Assembly: GCF_026241895.1 (NCBI RefSeq)
Contig: NZ_JAPJIV010000012.1
Location: 1 to 64,000 of the forward strand
Reading direction: 5' to 3'
DNA: 64,000 bases
Source of the DNA: Pseudomonas sp. RIT-562
Lineage (GTDB): Bacteria; Pseudomonadota; Gammaproteobacteria; Pseudomonadales; Pseudomonadaceae
The position numbers and the translations under genes are program-made. The stretch's first letter is position 1. Every line of letters starts with the position of its first letter. This document shows, in pieces, positions 16,981-26,511 of the stretch. The notes beneath the pieces are model-generated. The model was not told where the DNA came from. It saw only the letters and a program-made list of their open reading frames with translations, and made no database searches.

Positions 16981-18281
16981 GCGGACTTCCGTTGCAGCAT
17001 TTGCAACATGGGGGCGAAGTCGCTGGGCAAGATGATCAGGGTTTGCCAGATAGGTACCCGGCTCAAGTGGCAGTACAGCAGCAGCAGCGCCAGCGTCACC
17101 GCCAAGTAGGCAATGGAGGAGGCCGCCGCCGCGCCGACAATGCCGTAGGCGGGGATCAACACCAGGTTCAGCGGCAGGCTGAGCAAGGCAGCGAAACCCA
17201 TCAGCAGGGACACAGCGCCGGGGCGATTCTTGCCCAGCAGGTCGAGGCGCAGGATGCTCATGTAGCACAGGCCCAACAGCCCCGGCAGCAGTGCCAGCAG
17301 GGCCGGGTAGGCCGGTTGATAAGCCATGCCGAACAGCGTGATGATCAGCCATTCACCGATCAGCGCCATGCTCAGGCACGCACCCATCATGACCGTGGCG
17401 GTGAGGCGCAACGCCAGGGGCGTCAGCTTCTCAATGCCCTTTTCCTGTTGCAGCAGATTTTTCATCAGCGGAGTGGTCACGGCTTCAGGCACGATCAACA
17501 GCAACTCGGCGGCGGCACTGGCCATCGCGTAATGCCCCAGGGCGGTGGTGCCGAGCAGGGCGCCGATGAACAGGTAGTCGGAGCGCAGGATCACCTGCTG
17601 GAACAGAAGGTCGGGATGGCTGCGGGCACTGTAGCGCAGCAGTTCGCCCTGGCTGGCGCGGTCCCATTGCAAGATCACCGGCTGGGCGCGCTTGAGCCAG
17701 ATCCAGCCAGCCAGCACCACCAGGCTCAGGCCGGCCAGCCAACTGATCAGCGCAGCTTCCAGTGGCGCACTTTTCCACATCCAGAACAGGGCAAGAAACA
17801 GCAGCAGCGGCGCCAGGGATTCGATCAGGCGCAGGACATTGAACGCCACCACGCCGCCCGAGGCATTGTGCAGGGTCAGCAGGCCACTCTTGAGCACGGA
17901 CAGCGGCACCGCCAGCAACAGCAACCAGGCAAACATCCCCAGTTGCTGGGTGATGTCCAGCTCACTGCCAAATTCCCGGGTCAGCGCCACCACCACCAGG
18001 GTCAGCAAACCGGCGAGCAGGCAGCCGTACACCAGCACCTGGGTGAGCAACAGGCCCATGGACCGATGCTGCGCCGCCTGAAAGCCCACGGCAGAATTCA
18101 GCCCGCCACTGGTGGCGGCGCTGATCAGGTCGGGCAGGGTGCTGAGCAGCGCAAACAGACCGCGCTCGCTGGGCCCGAGAATCCGCGCCAGCAAGACATT
18201 GCGTAGCAGGCGCAAGGCGATCATCGCCAACTTGGTCCCCATACTCAGGGCCAGGTTTTTCAGGTAAACACTGCGACTCAT
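16977..18281 (-). CDS. wzx: Polysaccharide flippase (Wzx-like)
   Basis: The 434-residue protein has about twelve membrane helices and begins with KNLALSMGTKLAMIALRLLRN, typical of the MATE-like polysaccharide flippases that move lipid-linked repeat units across the inner membrane. Conserved features include ARILGPSERGLFALL near the N-terminus and a helical PAYGIVGAAAASSIAYL segment near the C-terminus. It overlaps its neighbours on both sides by four bases. Together with the Wzy-like protein it defines a Wzx/Wzy-dependent pathway. The symbol marks role, not orthology. Confidence 0.88.
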   Translation of the reverse strand: MSRSVYLKNLALSMGTKLAMIALRLLRNVLLARILGPSERGLFALLSTLPDLISAATSGGLNSAVGFQAAQHRSMGLLLTQVLVYGCLLAGLLTLVVVALTREFGSELDITQQLGMFAWLLLLAVPLSVLKSGLLTLHNASGGVVAFNVLRLIESLAPLLLFLALFWMWKSAPLEAALISWLAGLSLVVLAGWIWLKRAQPVILQWDRASQGELLRYSARSHPDLLFQQVILRSDYLFIGALLGTTALGHYAMASAAAELLLIVPEAVTTPLMKNLLQQEKGIEKLTPLALRLTATVMMGACLSMALIGEWLIITLFGMAYQPAYPALLALLPGLLGLCYMSILRLDLLGKNRPGAVSLLMGFAALLSLPLNLVLIPAYGIVGAAAASSIAYLAVTLALLLLYCHLSRVPIWQTLIILPSDFAPMLQMLQRKSA

Positions 18282-19279
18282 GCACGAGCTCCGCGATAGA
18301 TGCGCCAGGACAGCAACTGCGGATTGCGCGCCACCCGTTGGCTGACACCGAACCTTGGCACTGCCAGCGGGTCGGCGTTGCCGCGATAAATCCCGGCAGC
18401 GGTGCCCAGGGCAAACGGGAAGTCATGGTCGGCGACCTGTTGACGGACGCGCGCATCGTTGTCGCCATTGGGGTAGCAGTAGACAGGTAAGGGCCGCTTG
18501 CAGCCGTTGAGCAGCGCATCGCGACTGCGGCGGATTTCTTGCCCCAGGGTGCAGTCGTCGAGCCCGGTGAGGATGGCATGACTGGCGCCGTGCGGACCGA
18601 AACGCACCAGCCCGGAATTTTCCAGTTCGCGCACCTGCTGCCAGTCCAGCGCCTGGGGCATGGATTCTGCCGGACACTCATCGGCGAGGCGGCTGAGCTC
18701 AGGGGGAGGCAGGGTCTTCAGGCTTTGCAGAAAACGCAGCAGCGCCAGGCTGCGGCGCTGCACGTCAACGTCATCGAGCAGCACCGGCAACGGCCGGCCA
18801 AGCTGTTGCAGGCAGTCGATCAGGTGCATCCGTGGTGCCTCGCCATGGCTGCCCCAGAGGGTTTCGCCAATGCTTTCCCACCAGAATCGCTGGCGGCTGC
18901 CGATGAAATCACTGGAGAGAAAAATGCTCGCCGGCACCTGGTGCTTTAGCAGTACCGGGAAGGCGTGCAAGGCGTTGTCGCGCCAGCCGTCGTCGAAGGT
19001 CAGGGCCACTTTGGGGCGCGGCGAGGGCTGTTGTGTCGGTTGCAGGATGTCCATCAGCGGCACGCAGTCGAAGTGGCGGTTGAGCCATTCCAGGAAGTGG
19101 TCGAACGCCTTGGTGCCAATGCACAGTTCATTGCGGTGGGGCAGGTCGGCGGCGCGGTCGTTGGCCAGCACCCGATGCAGCATCAGGATCACCCCCGCGC
19201 CGTGCAGCTGATTGCGCCCCACTGGCGAGTTCAGATAGAGCCATCCGCTGGTCTGTTTGAACAATTGCATAATCCCCAT
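18278..19279 (-). CDS. Polysaccharide deacetylase (CE4-type)
   Basis: The 333-residue protein has the NodB-type motif LTFDDGW (93-99, with Asp96 and Asp97) and a GPHGASH segment (228-234) that supplies the H-x3-H metal ligands, so the catalytic site looks intact. CE4 enzymes remove acetyl groups from sugars. There is no signal peptide, so it probably acts on the cytoplasmic side, as do some relatives in exopolysaccharide clusters. The ATG at 19279 has AGAGGA upstream; it lies 12 bases after the preceding glycosyltransferase gene and overlaps the flippase gene by four. Confidence 0.87.
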   Translation of the reverse strand: MGIMQLFKQTSGWLYLNSPVGRNQLHGAGVILMLHRVLANDRAADLPHRNELCIGTKAFDHFLEWLNRHFDCVPLMDILQPTQQPSPRPKVALTFDDGWRDNALHAFPVLLKHQVPASIFLSSDFIGSRQRFWWESIGETLWGSHGEAPRMHLIDCLQQLGRPLPVLLDDVDVQRRSLALLRFLQSLKTLPPPELSRLADECPAESMPQALDWQQVRELENSGLVRFGPHGASHAILTGLDDCTLGQEIRRSRDALLNGCKRPLPVYCYPNGDNDARVRQQVADHDFPFALGTAAGIYRGNADPLAVPRFGVSQRVARNPQLLSWRIYRGARA

Positions 19280-19291
19280 GGTTCCATCCTC

Positions 19292-20428
19292 TTAGCGATT
19301 TTGTTCGGGGTTCCATCGTGCATAACGTTGGCCGCGCAGGAACTGCCACAGGCCGATACTCATCCCGGCCAGGGTGACCAGCAGGAAAGCGGCCAGGCGA
19401 AAAGGTTTCGGCAGCCGGTGTTGCGAGTCCAGCAGGCCGGCGATGGCGATGGCATAACCGAGCAGTTGCGCGATCAGGCACGCCCGGTAGAAACCATGCT
19501 CCTGCCACAACCAGAAATTGCTCAGCAGCAACGGCAGCAACAGGATAGGCGCCAGGCGCCGGATCAATTTGTGGCTGATCAGTGCGATGGCGTACAACCC
19601 GTGCTTGAACGGGTTGAGCAATTCGCGGCGCTGGGCCAGGCTCTGCAGCCCGCCAACGGTGACGCGCTGGCGCCGGCGAAACTGTTTGTCCGCCTCATCG
19701 ACGCCCTGGTCGATGACCTGCGCCTGGGGCACATAGACGATGCGCTTGAACGCTACGGGCGCGCAGGTGCTGATGAAAAAATCATCGTTGACCTCCGCCG
19801 GCACGGTCTGGAACAACTCACGCCGCAATGCCAGCAGAGCGCCGTCGGCGGAGACCATGCAGCCGGTGCGATTTTCCACCCGGCGCAGCCAGCCTTCGTA
19901 ATGCCGATAAAGACTGTCGCCGATGCTCAGGCCCTTGCCGGTGACCGGGATCAGCATGTGCCCGGCACAAGCGCCGACCGCAGGGTCCGTCAGGGGCGCG
20001 AGCAGGTGGCCGAGGGTGTCGGTGGCCCATTGGTTGTCGGCGTCGGTGAACACCAGGATGTCGCCGCGGCTCAGGGCCACGCCGGCATTCAGGGTCGCGG
20101 CCTTACCACCGCGGGGCAGGTCGAGCACGCTGATGCGCGGGTCGACGACCTTGTGCGCACAGGCCACTGTGTCGTCGGTCGAGCCGTCGCTGGCCAGGAT
20201 GATTTGCAGCGAAAGTGCCTGGTAATCCTGGGCCAGCAAGGTGCGCAATTTTTCCTCGATGTGCCGCGCCTCGTTGTGTGCGGCAATCACGATACTCACG
20301 TTCATCGGTGGTGCCGGCGTTGGCCGACGCGCCGGATACAGGGGCGCGAGCAACGTCAGCAGCACGGGGTATCCGATATAGGCGTACACCGGCAACAACA
20401 AGCACATCCAGAAAATGAATTCAGCCAC
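19292..20428 (-). CDS. Glycosyltransferase family 2, processive-like membrane type
   Basis: The GTG at 20428 overlaps the stop of the preceding gene and has AGGAGG eight bases upstream, so it is preferred to an ATG inside that gene. The 378-residue protein has an N-terminal membrane helix, then the GT-A domain (VSIVIAAHNE, SDGSTDDT, and DAD in FTDADNQW at about 128-134), a QFRRRQR segment in the place of the QxxRW motif, and three C-terminal membrane helices. This is the architecture of membrane GT2 enzymes such as IcaA and HasA relatives. It adds one sugar of the repeat unit; which one is unknown. Confidence 0.87.
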   Translation of the reverse strand: MAEFIFWMCLLLPVYAYIGYPVLLTLLAPLYPARRPTPAPPMNVSIVIAAHNEARHIEEKLRTLLAQDYQALSLQIILASDGSTDDTVACAHKVVDPRISVLDLPRGGKAATLNAGVALSRGDILVFTDADNQWATDTLGHLLAPLTDPAVGACAGHMLIPVTGKGLSIGDSLYRHYEGWLRRVENRTGCMVSADGALLALRRELFQTVPAEVNDDFFISTCAPVAFKRIVYVPQAQVIDQGVDEADKQFRRRQRVTVGGLQSLAQRRELLNPFKHGLYAIALISHKLIRRLAPILLLPLLLSNFWLWQEHGFYRACLIAQLLGYAIAIAGLLDSQHRLPKPFRLAAFLLVTLAGMSIGLWQFLRGQRYARWNPEQNR

Positions 20429-21389
20429 GGGCGGGCCTCCTGGCATTCCATTGACAAAGGCTGAGAATGAACGCGGCGCCGGCAAGATGCAGGCGCACCC
20501 AGTGCAGGCCCCAGAGTTGCACGGTCAGGCCGACGTTGCGGTGTTTAGCACTCTGGCGCACGCTCAAGACCAGGGCCGGCAGCAGCGTCAAAAACACCAT
20601 CAGCAGCGCGTGGTGAGGGAAGCCGTTGAACAGCGCAGAGATGGCCAGGAAATCCACGACCCAGACCAGCAGCGACAACAACGGAAAGCGTAGCAGGCGC
20701 AGGCTCATGCCATGGGTGCGCAGCAATTGCAGGTGACTGCCTTGGCGCCACATTTCCTTGCCCATCCACTCACGCCAGCTGCCTTCGTAACCCCAGTGCA
20801 AGGCCACGCTTTCGTTGGCGGTGAGCAGGCGCGCGCCGTGTTTGCCCAGGCGCAGGGTGAATTCCTTGTCTTCACCGGTACGCAGGCTTTCGTCGAAGCC
20901 GCCGACCTTGTCGAACCAGCTGCGGCGCATCAGCAGGTTGGCGCTGGGCAGCCAGTCCACTCGCTGCACGGTATGGGCGCTGGGCCGCAAGGTCCGGCGC
21001 TGCCAGGCGGTCGCGTACCAGGGGGCTTCGGCGGGAGTGTGCAGGTCCAGGCCAAACACATCGGCCTGGCCGTCGGCTTCAAGCTCGATCAGGCGGGTCA
21101 GCCAGTCCTCGGGCGTTTCGATATCGGCATCGAGAAAGGCCAGCCAATCACCGCGGGCGATGGCGGCGCCGCGATTGCGCAGGGCGCCGATCACCAGGCC
21201 CGGCAACACCAGCACCTGGGCGCCGAACTGCCGGGCGATCTGCGGGCCGTGGTCGGTCGAGCCGTTGTCGACCACGATCAGTTCGCACTGCAGGTCGGCG
21301 GCATGCGCGGCTTTCTGCGCGGCGAGCAGCGTGCGGGCAATGTGCCGCGCCTCGTTGAACATCGGGATGACGATGCTGATGCTGTTCAT
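20421..21389 (-). CDS. Glycosyltransferase family 2 with C-terminal membrane helices
   Basis: The 322-residue protein has a GT-A fold start (SIVIPMFNEARHIARTL), the nucleotide site VVDNGSTDHG, the DAD metal motif in AFLDADIE (84-91), and a late TGEDKEFTLRL segment that supplies the usual ED pair. The C-terminal third contains two or three hydrophobic helices. It overlaps the Wzy-like gene by four bases. It is one of three glycosyltransferases in the cluster, which suggests a repeat unit of about four sugars when the initiating residue is counted. Confidence 0.87.
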   Translation of the reverse strand: MNSISIVIPMFNEARHIARTLLAAQKAAHAADLQCELIVVDNGSTDHGPQIARQFGAQVLVLPGLVIGALRNRGAAIARGDWLAFLDADIETPEDWLTRLIELEADGQADVFGLDLHTPAEAPWYATAWQRRTLRPSAHTVQRVDWLPSANLLMRRSWFDKVGGFDESLRTGEDKEFTLRLGKHGARLLTANESVALHWGYEGSWREWMGKEMWRQGSHLQLLRTHGMSLRLLRFPLLSLLVWVVDFLAISALFNGFPHHALLMVFLTLLPALVLSVRQSAKHRNVGLTVQLWGLHWVRLHLAGAAFILSLCQWNARRPARG

Positions 21390-22753
21390 TTACGGGCCTC
21401 CAGCACAACGCCTTCTTCGGCTTTGCAGCGCAGCACGCTGGTCAGCGCGAGCATGATCCACAGGTACTTGTGATTCGGCGCACTGAGGAACATCAGGAAC
21501 AGCGTCAACGACAGAAAACTCATGCTCAGGTGGGTCATCATGTCGCCCTGCTCGGCATTGCCACGCAGCTTCCAGGCACGACCCGCCCGGCTCAGGTTGT
21601 ATAGGCCCAGGCCGAGCATGCCGACAAACAGCAGGCCCGCAGGAATCCCCAGTTCGCTGAAAATTTCCAGGTAGGTGTTATGCGCGTGACGGTAAAGTTC
21701 TTCAGGGTTGCTGTTGAAGGCGAAGGCCTTGGAATAGCCGGTGGCTGCGTAGTGCAGCGGGAAGGTCCCGGGCCCGGTGCCGATCAGCGGATTATCGGCA
21801 ATCATCCCGCTGCCGACCACGATGTAGGAAGCGCGGCGGCCCAGGGAAGCGTCCTGGCTCTTGAAGCCGGAACTGAGGATGCTCAAGGACTCGATGCGTT
21901 TGATGTAGCTGGCCGGCATTGCATACAATGCCAGCGGAATCACGATCGCCAGGCCGAGCATGGCAAACCCCAGGTGCCGCGGACGGATGCGCGGCAGCAA
22001 TGCCCGGTAGTGCCAGGCGCCGATCAGCAGGCTGAGAAACAGCACCACCAGGCCCGAACGGGATTCGGTTTTGGTAATGCCCACCAGCAGCAGCAGGGTG
22101 CAGCCACCCCAGAACAGCCGATGCAGCAGGTTGGGGCTGCGCATCACCAGAAACAGTGCAAGGGGCACCGCAAAAGCGATCATCAGGGCAAAGTTGTTCG
22201 GGTCTTTGAGCAGCCCGGCAGCTCGGCCAGCATCCTGGTATTTGACCGAAAACGCCGCCATGGCGCACGTCACCGAAACGCTAAGGGTGACCAGTTTGGC
22301 GAACGTATTCAGATTCACTTCGCGACCCACCAGCAAGGTAATCACGAACAACACCAGGCCCACACTCAGGTCTCGCAGATGGCCAAGCGACACGCTCATG
22401 TTGTCGCTGTTCAGCAGGCTGAGCAGGTACAACGCCATGAAGCTCACCAGGAAGCGCCAGATATTACTGCGCAGACGTTCGGCCGGCAGCTGGTGGATCG
22501 CCAGTTGCAACATCAGGATCAGCACCAGCGAGGCGCCGAGGATTTTCGAGCCGGGAAACGCGTTGTCCTTGAGCAAGCCCTCGAAGGGCAGGATGGCGGC
22601 GATGCCCAACAGGCCCCAGGTCGGCTTGCGGTACAGGATCGCGACACCGGCCAGGCCAAGCACCACGCCCGGTGCCAGGAAAGGAAAAGGGCTGGCCAGC
22701 AAACCAAGGCAGACCAGGGCGAGCAAACTGACGATCGAGAGCGGAAAAATCAC
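21386..22753 (-). CDS. wzy: O-antigen ligase/polymerase family protein (Wzy-like polymerase)
   Basis: The GTG at 22753 overlaps the previous stop and has GGGAGG seven bases before it. The 455-residue protein has about twelve membrane helices and the large periplasmic loop of the O-antigen ligase/polymerase family, with GTGPGTFPLHYAATGY and HAHNTYLEIFSELGIPAGLL. In this cluster it is the only such protein, so it is the likely block polymerase of the exopolysaccharide. These families diverge strongly, so role rests on motif plus context. Confidence 0.85.
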   Translation of the reverse strand: MIFPLSIVSLLALVCLGLLASPFPFLAPGVVLGLAGVAILYRKPTWGLLGIAAILPFEGLLKDNAFPGSKILGASLVLILMLQLAIHQLPAERLRSNIWRFLVSFMALYLLSLLNSDNMSVSLGHLRDLSVGLVLFVITLLVGREVNLNTFAKLVTLSVSVTCAMAAFSVKYQDAGRAAGLLKDPNNFALMIAFAVPLALFLVMRSPNLLHRLFWGGCTLLLLVGITKTESRSGLVVLFLSLLIGAWHYRALLPRIRPRHLGFAMLGLAIVIPLALYAMPASYIKRIESLSILSSGFKSQDASLGRRASYIVVGSGMIADNPLIGTGPGTFPLHYAATGYSKAFAFNSNPEELYRHAHNTYLEIFSELGIPAGLLFVGMLGLGLYNLSRAGRAWKLRGNAEQGDMMTHLSMSFLSLTLFLMFLSAPNHKYLWIMLALTSVLRCKAEEGVVLEARK

Positions 22754-23865
22754 GCGCGTGCCTCCCGTGCAGTACGGATATAAAGCTGCGACCACCGTTC
22801 GGCCAGGGCCTTGAGGTCATAGCGATCCAGTTGCGTACGTCTTGCGTTGTCGATCAGCTCGCCCGTCAGCGCCGGCTCGCACATCAGGGTGCCGATCTGC
22901 CGGGCGAGGGCGCTGCTGTCGGTGGCTGGCGCCAGCAAGCCGTTGTGCCGGTCCTGCAGCACATCCGGAATGCCGCCGACGGCAAACGCCACCACCGGCA
23001 CCCCGGCTTGCATCGCCTCCAGCAGGATCATCGGCGTGCCCTCGGTGCGCGAGCTGATCACCAGCGCATCGAGTTGTCGCCACCACTGGCCCATGTCGGT
23101 CTGATAGCCCGGCAAGCGGATCCGCTCCTGCAGACCTGCAGCATCGATACGTGCCTGCAGCGCCTCGCGTTCCGGACCGTCGCCCAGCATCACGGCGTCC
23201 AGTTGCGGGTATTGCTGACACAGGGGAATCAGCGCGTCGAGAAACAGGTCCGGGCCTTTTTCGCTGCTCAGCCGCCCGACATAACCGGCGAGAAAACGCT
23301 GCCGGTCGGTGCTGGGCGGCAGCAGGCCGGTGGCTGCCGGCAAACCGTTGGGAATCACCTGCAGCTTCTGCGCCCCGACGCTGGCCTGGCGGTGCAGCAC
23401 GGCAATGCTTTCGGCGACGCAAACCACGCGATCCACCGAAGCCGTGCGGCACAGTTGCAGGCTGAGCCAGGTGTAGAACTTCTGCTTGCGACTGCGCGGG
23501 GTGAACCCGTGTTGAGTGATCACCAGCGGCAGGCGCAACAACGTTGCACCGACCCAGCCAAACAACAGGCCCTTGAAGTTATGCGTGTTGATCAGCGGCC
23601 GCTCGGCCCGGCGCTGGTGCAGATGCCGCAGCAAGGCGCCAAGCCCGGCACAGCTGCGGCAGTCGACCGAGCCGTCGCGAAACCGTGCGATCAGTTCCGG
23701 CGGCGCATCCAGAAACAGCACCTGGTGCTGCCCGGGCGTTGCCAGGCAGTGATCCAGCAACATCCGCTCAGCCCCGTAGAAGCCACCGCTGCTGAGCAAA
23801 TGAATGATCGGCAGGGTGCTTGCAGGTGCATTTTGGCTGAGCGGCGCGTTCAATTGCGCACCCAA
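22750..23865 (-). CDS. Glycosyltransferase family 4
   Basis: The 371-residue protein has the GT-B layout: an N-terminal SSGGFYGAERMLLDHC donor-loop start, a hinge at GYVGRLSSEKGPDLFLDAL, and the GT4 E-x7-E signature in SSRTEGTPMILLEAMQAG. The start is uncertain because only TTG codons (23865 or 23853) lie in the overlap with the Wzz gene, and neither has a clear ribosome site; translational coupling may compensate. It should add a sugar to the lipid-linked unit at the cytoplasmic face. Confidence 0.85.
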   Translation of the reverse strand: MGAQLNAPLSQNAPASTLPIIHLLSSGGFYGAERMLLDHCLATPGQHQVLFLDAPPELIARFRDGSVDCRSCAGLGALLRHLHQRRAERPLINTHNFKGLLFGWVGATLLRLPLVITQHGFTPRSRKQKFYTWLSLQLCRTASVDRVVCVAESIAVLHRQASVGAQKLQVIPNGLPAATGLLPPSTDRQRFLAGYVGRLSSEKGPDLFLDALIPLCQQYPQLDAVMLGDGPEREALQARIDAAGLQERIRLPGYQTDMGQWWRQLDALVISSRTEGTPMILLEAMQAGVPVVAFAVGGIPDVLQDRHNGLLAPATDSSALARQIGTLMCEPALTGELIDNARRTQLDRYDLKALAERWSQLYIRTAREARA

Positions 23866-25445
23866 TGCGCGAAGCGCGGCACGGTCCAGTTCTTGTGCGG
23901 ATTGATCGGCTCGACGTTCTGATCGTTGATCACCAGCAGCACTGGCAAGCCCAGTTCGTGGCTGATTTGCGCTGGATGCTTGAAGCGGTGATCGAAGAAC
24001 TCACGCACGTAGACGAAGGCAATCGCCAGCAGCAAACCGGTGAGCAGGCCGAATGGAATGATCACCATCGGTTTAGGAAATGCGGCTTCGGTTGGCTCGA
24101 ACGGTGGGCTGAGAATCCGTGCGTTGGACAGGTCGTTGTCCAGCGAGCGGGCGGTGCTGCTTTCGGCAAAGCGCTGGGCGTAGGTGGAGAACGCGGCATG
24201 CAGTGCCTCGATCTCGGTGTCCATCTGGCGCAACTTGCTCTGGGTTTCCTGCAACTGGTGGATGCGGTTCTTGAACTGGGCAATGCGCGCGGTTTTCTGT
24301 TCGATCACCGAGCCGATCACTGCGAGGTCAGCGGTGCGTTCCTGGATGCGGTTGTTCACCACCTTGAGGAACTGCCCGCGAGTCCGGGTGATCTGTTCGC
24401 GCTGCAGCAACATGGGTTCGCTGCCAGGCTGGAACACCGACAGGTCATTCATGTACCGGCTAACCTGGCCGATCAGCAGTTCGCCGAGTTGCTTGACCTC
24501 ACGATCCTCGAACGCCACGTTGTCGGTGGTGGTAGTAAAGGTGTAGGGGAACGAGTAGTCGTTGAGCTGCCGGGTGTCCTTGGCCGCAGCCAGGCTGGTT
24601 TTCAGGTAGTCGAGCCAGCGTTTGCTTTGCAGCAGGCGATCCTGATAGAGGTTCAGCGCCTGCTCCTCGGTGTTGATGGCGTTCAGGCGGAAAGTGATTT
24701 CCTCCCGAGGATCGGCCGAGCCGACGCCTTCAAGCAGGGCCAGTCGATTGCCTTCCAGGCCATCGAGACGCACCTGGTACTGCATTTTCTTGGTCTCGTA
24801 AAAGCTCTGCGGCAGATCGATCGATTGCAGGGCCTGACGGCTGACCAGGTAGTTCTGCAGCAGGGCGGCAACGAACTTGGTGCCCTGGGCCGGGTCGGGG
24901 AAGCTGTAGACGATCGAGATCACGTTGGAACCGGGCAGGGTCTCGACCTTCAGGTCGCTCATGGCTTGCTGGGTCAGTGCATCCAGTTCGGTGTCCCGTA
25001 CCGGGTCGGTTTCCAGGCCCAGTGCATTGCGCACCGGATTGATCAGGTGTTCGCGAATGGGCGTGGTGACGTAGTCCTTGAATGGCTGCGCCACCAGTTT
25101 GTTGAACGTGCTCACCGGCGGGGTGTACGTGCTGTTCTCGCGCATTTGGCTGAGCGTTTCGCGAATCAACCCCGGCGAACGCAGGATATTGCTCTCGGTT
25201 TCCATGTCCGCCAGCGATGGCGGGATGAACGAGGCGTTCTCCTGGTTGAGGGAGGTGGTGGCATCTCCCTGGGAGAGTTTTTTCGACTGCACGATCACTT
25301 GGGCGGTGATATCGAAGCTCTGCTTAAGCATCAGCGGCAAGATCAGTGCGATCACTGCAAAGACCAGGAACACTCGCTTCACCAACTGCTTGTTGGCGAA
25401 GAAGATCCTGAAGAACTCGTGCAGGTAGTTTTCTTTTGGATTCAT
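23850..25445 (-). CDS. wzz: Wzz-like chain-length determinant (polysaccharide co-polymerase)
   Basis: The 531-residue protein has one membrane helix near the N-terminus (about 24-42), a long periplasmic coiled-coil domain, and a second helix near residue 475 preceded by a Pro-rich FPKPMVIIPFGLL motif. This is the layout of PCP proteins of exopolysaccharide systems (GumC/Wzc-like without the kinase domain). The kinase-like ATPase is a separate gene two genes upstream. The ATG at 25445 with AGGTGA before it is preferred over the GTG nine bases upstream. Confidence 0.88.
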   Translation of the reverse strand: MNPKENYLHEFFRIFFANKQLVKRVFLVFAVIALILPLMLKQSFDITAQVIVQSKKLSQGDATTSLNQENASFIPPSLADMETESNILRSPGLIRETLSQMRENSTYTPPVSTFNKLVAQPFKDYVTTPIREHLINPVRNALGLETDPVRDTELDALTQQAMSDLKVETLPGSNVISIVYSFPDPAQGTKFVAALLQNYLVSRQALQSIDLPQSFYETKKMQYQVRLDGLEGNRLALLEGVGSADPREEITFRLNAINTEEQALNLYQDRLLQSKRWLDYLKTSLAAAKDTRQLNDYSFPYTFTTTTDNVAFEDREVKQLGELLIGQVSRYMNDLSVFQPGSEPMLLQREQITRTRGQFLKVVNNRIQERTADLAVIGSVIEQKTARIAQFKNRIHQLQETQSKLRQMDTEIEALHAAFSTYAQRFAESSTARSLDNDLSNARILSPPFEPTEAAFPKPMVIIPFGLLTGLLLAIAFVYVREFFDHRFKHPAQISHELGLPVLLVINDQNVEPINPHKNWTVPRFAHWVRN

Positions 25446-25461
25446 GACGGTCACCTGAGAG

Positions 25462-26487
25462 TTAGTTTTCGCTGCCTTTGTTGTCGACGCGGTAGCTGAA
25501 GCTCATACCCACGCCCTGGAACAGCACCACGTCTGCCAATTGCCGGGCGAGTTCGCCGGCGCTGGCCAGTTTGGTCTTGGGCACGTACAGCATGTCGTCA
25601 GGCTGCAGGTAAGCGATCTGCGTGGCATCGCCGGACAGGGCTTTCTCCACGTCATACCGATGGGCCGTGACCTGGTTGCCGTTGCGCCGCATGATCATCA
25701 CCGAGTCCAGGCGCGCCTTGATGTTGGAACCGCGGGCCATGGTCAGGGCTTCCAGCACCGATACCGGACGGCGAATCGGGTAGGAACCCGGCTGGCCGAC
25801 TTCGCCCAGTACGTAGATCTCGTTGCCGGCGGTGGACTTGAGCAGCACGTCCACGGTCATGCGTCCGGGCAAAGTGGCGTAGCGTTTATTAAGGAACGTT
25901 TCCAGCTGGTTGACCGTCATGCCCTGCAGCGGTACGGCGCCGATTTCCGGAAAGCTGGCGTAGCCGTCGGTCCCTACGATGATCTCGCGGCTCATACCGG
26001 TATTCGGGTGGTTGAGGGTCGATTTGAGGTTTTGCTCGTTGGTCAGCGGGCTGACCACATTGAGCGACAGCGTATTGCGATTGGGTTGGAACAGCTGCTT
26101 GCGCTCATACGCTCGCTGGATTTCCAGGCGGGCCTCTTCGCGGGTCAGGCCTTCGACTTTCACCGAAGTATTGGCCCCCGGTAGCTCGATGGTGCCGTCG
26201 GGCAGTACCAACTGGTTGCCGTTGAGCTGGCTGGCCGCAGTGAAGTTCAGCGCGACCATGTCACCCGATTGCACCCGGTAGGCGTCCGAGCCACTGGTGC
26301 TGACGTGGAAGATCACGTCCAGGACATCTTGCGGGCGCAGGGTCTGTTCGACCTTGGGCACGTCGGTGGCCTGGGCATTGGCCGGGCCGGCGGTGAGAAT
26401 CTGCACCGGCATGGACTGGGTCTCTTGGGAAGTGCTGGAGCAACCTGCAAGCGGCAGCAACAGCAGGACAAGCATTCTGGCGTTCAT
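25462..26487 (-). CDS. wza: Wza-like outer membrane polysaccharide export lipoprotein
   Basis: The 341-residue protein has a lipoprotein signal peptide with lipobox LAGC (Cys about residue 16), a poly_export domain (VLDVIFHVSTSGSDAYRVQ to NTSVKVEGLTREEARLEI), and two SLBB-type segments (IYVLGEVGQPGSYPI and ADDMLYVPKT-like). It forms the outer membrane exit channel for the polymer. An unusual point is a roughly 40-residue Gln/Thr-rich linker after the lipid anchor. It lies 16 bases upstream of the Wzz gene. Confidence 0.9.
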   Translation of the reverse strand: MNARMLVLLLLPLAGCSSTSQETQSMPVQILTAGPANAQATDVPKVEQTLRPQDVLDVIFHVSTSGSDAYRVQSGDMVALNFTAASQLNGNQLVLPDGTIELPGANTSVKVEGLTREEARLEIQRAYERKQLFQPNRNTLSLNVVSPLTNEQNLKSTLNHPNTGMSREIIVGTDGYASFPEIGAVPLQGMTVNQLETFLNKRYATLPGRMTVDVLLKSTAGNEIYVLGEVGQPGSYPIRRPVSVLEALTMARGSNIKARLDSVMIMRRNGNQVTAHRYDVEKALSGDATQIAYLQPDDMLYVPKTKLASAGELARQLADVVLFQGVGMSFSYRVDNKGSEN

Positions 26488-26511
26488 GTCGTCATCCTTT
26501 CTTGCGTTCGC

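Noticed and set aside
16992..18206. 404-codon Gln/His-rich ORF antisense to the flippase
   Set aside because: Low-complexity antisense shadow with no recognisable domain.
23865..25499. 544-codon ORF antisense to the Wzz gene
   Set aside because: Third-position GC bias opens this frame; the Wzz reading has transmembrane ends and overlaps its operon neighbours correctly.
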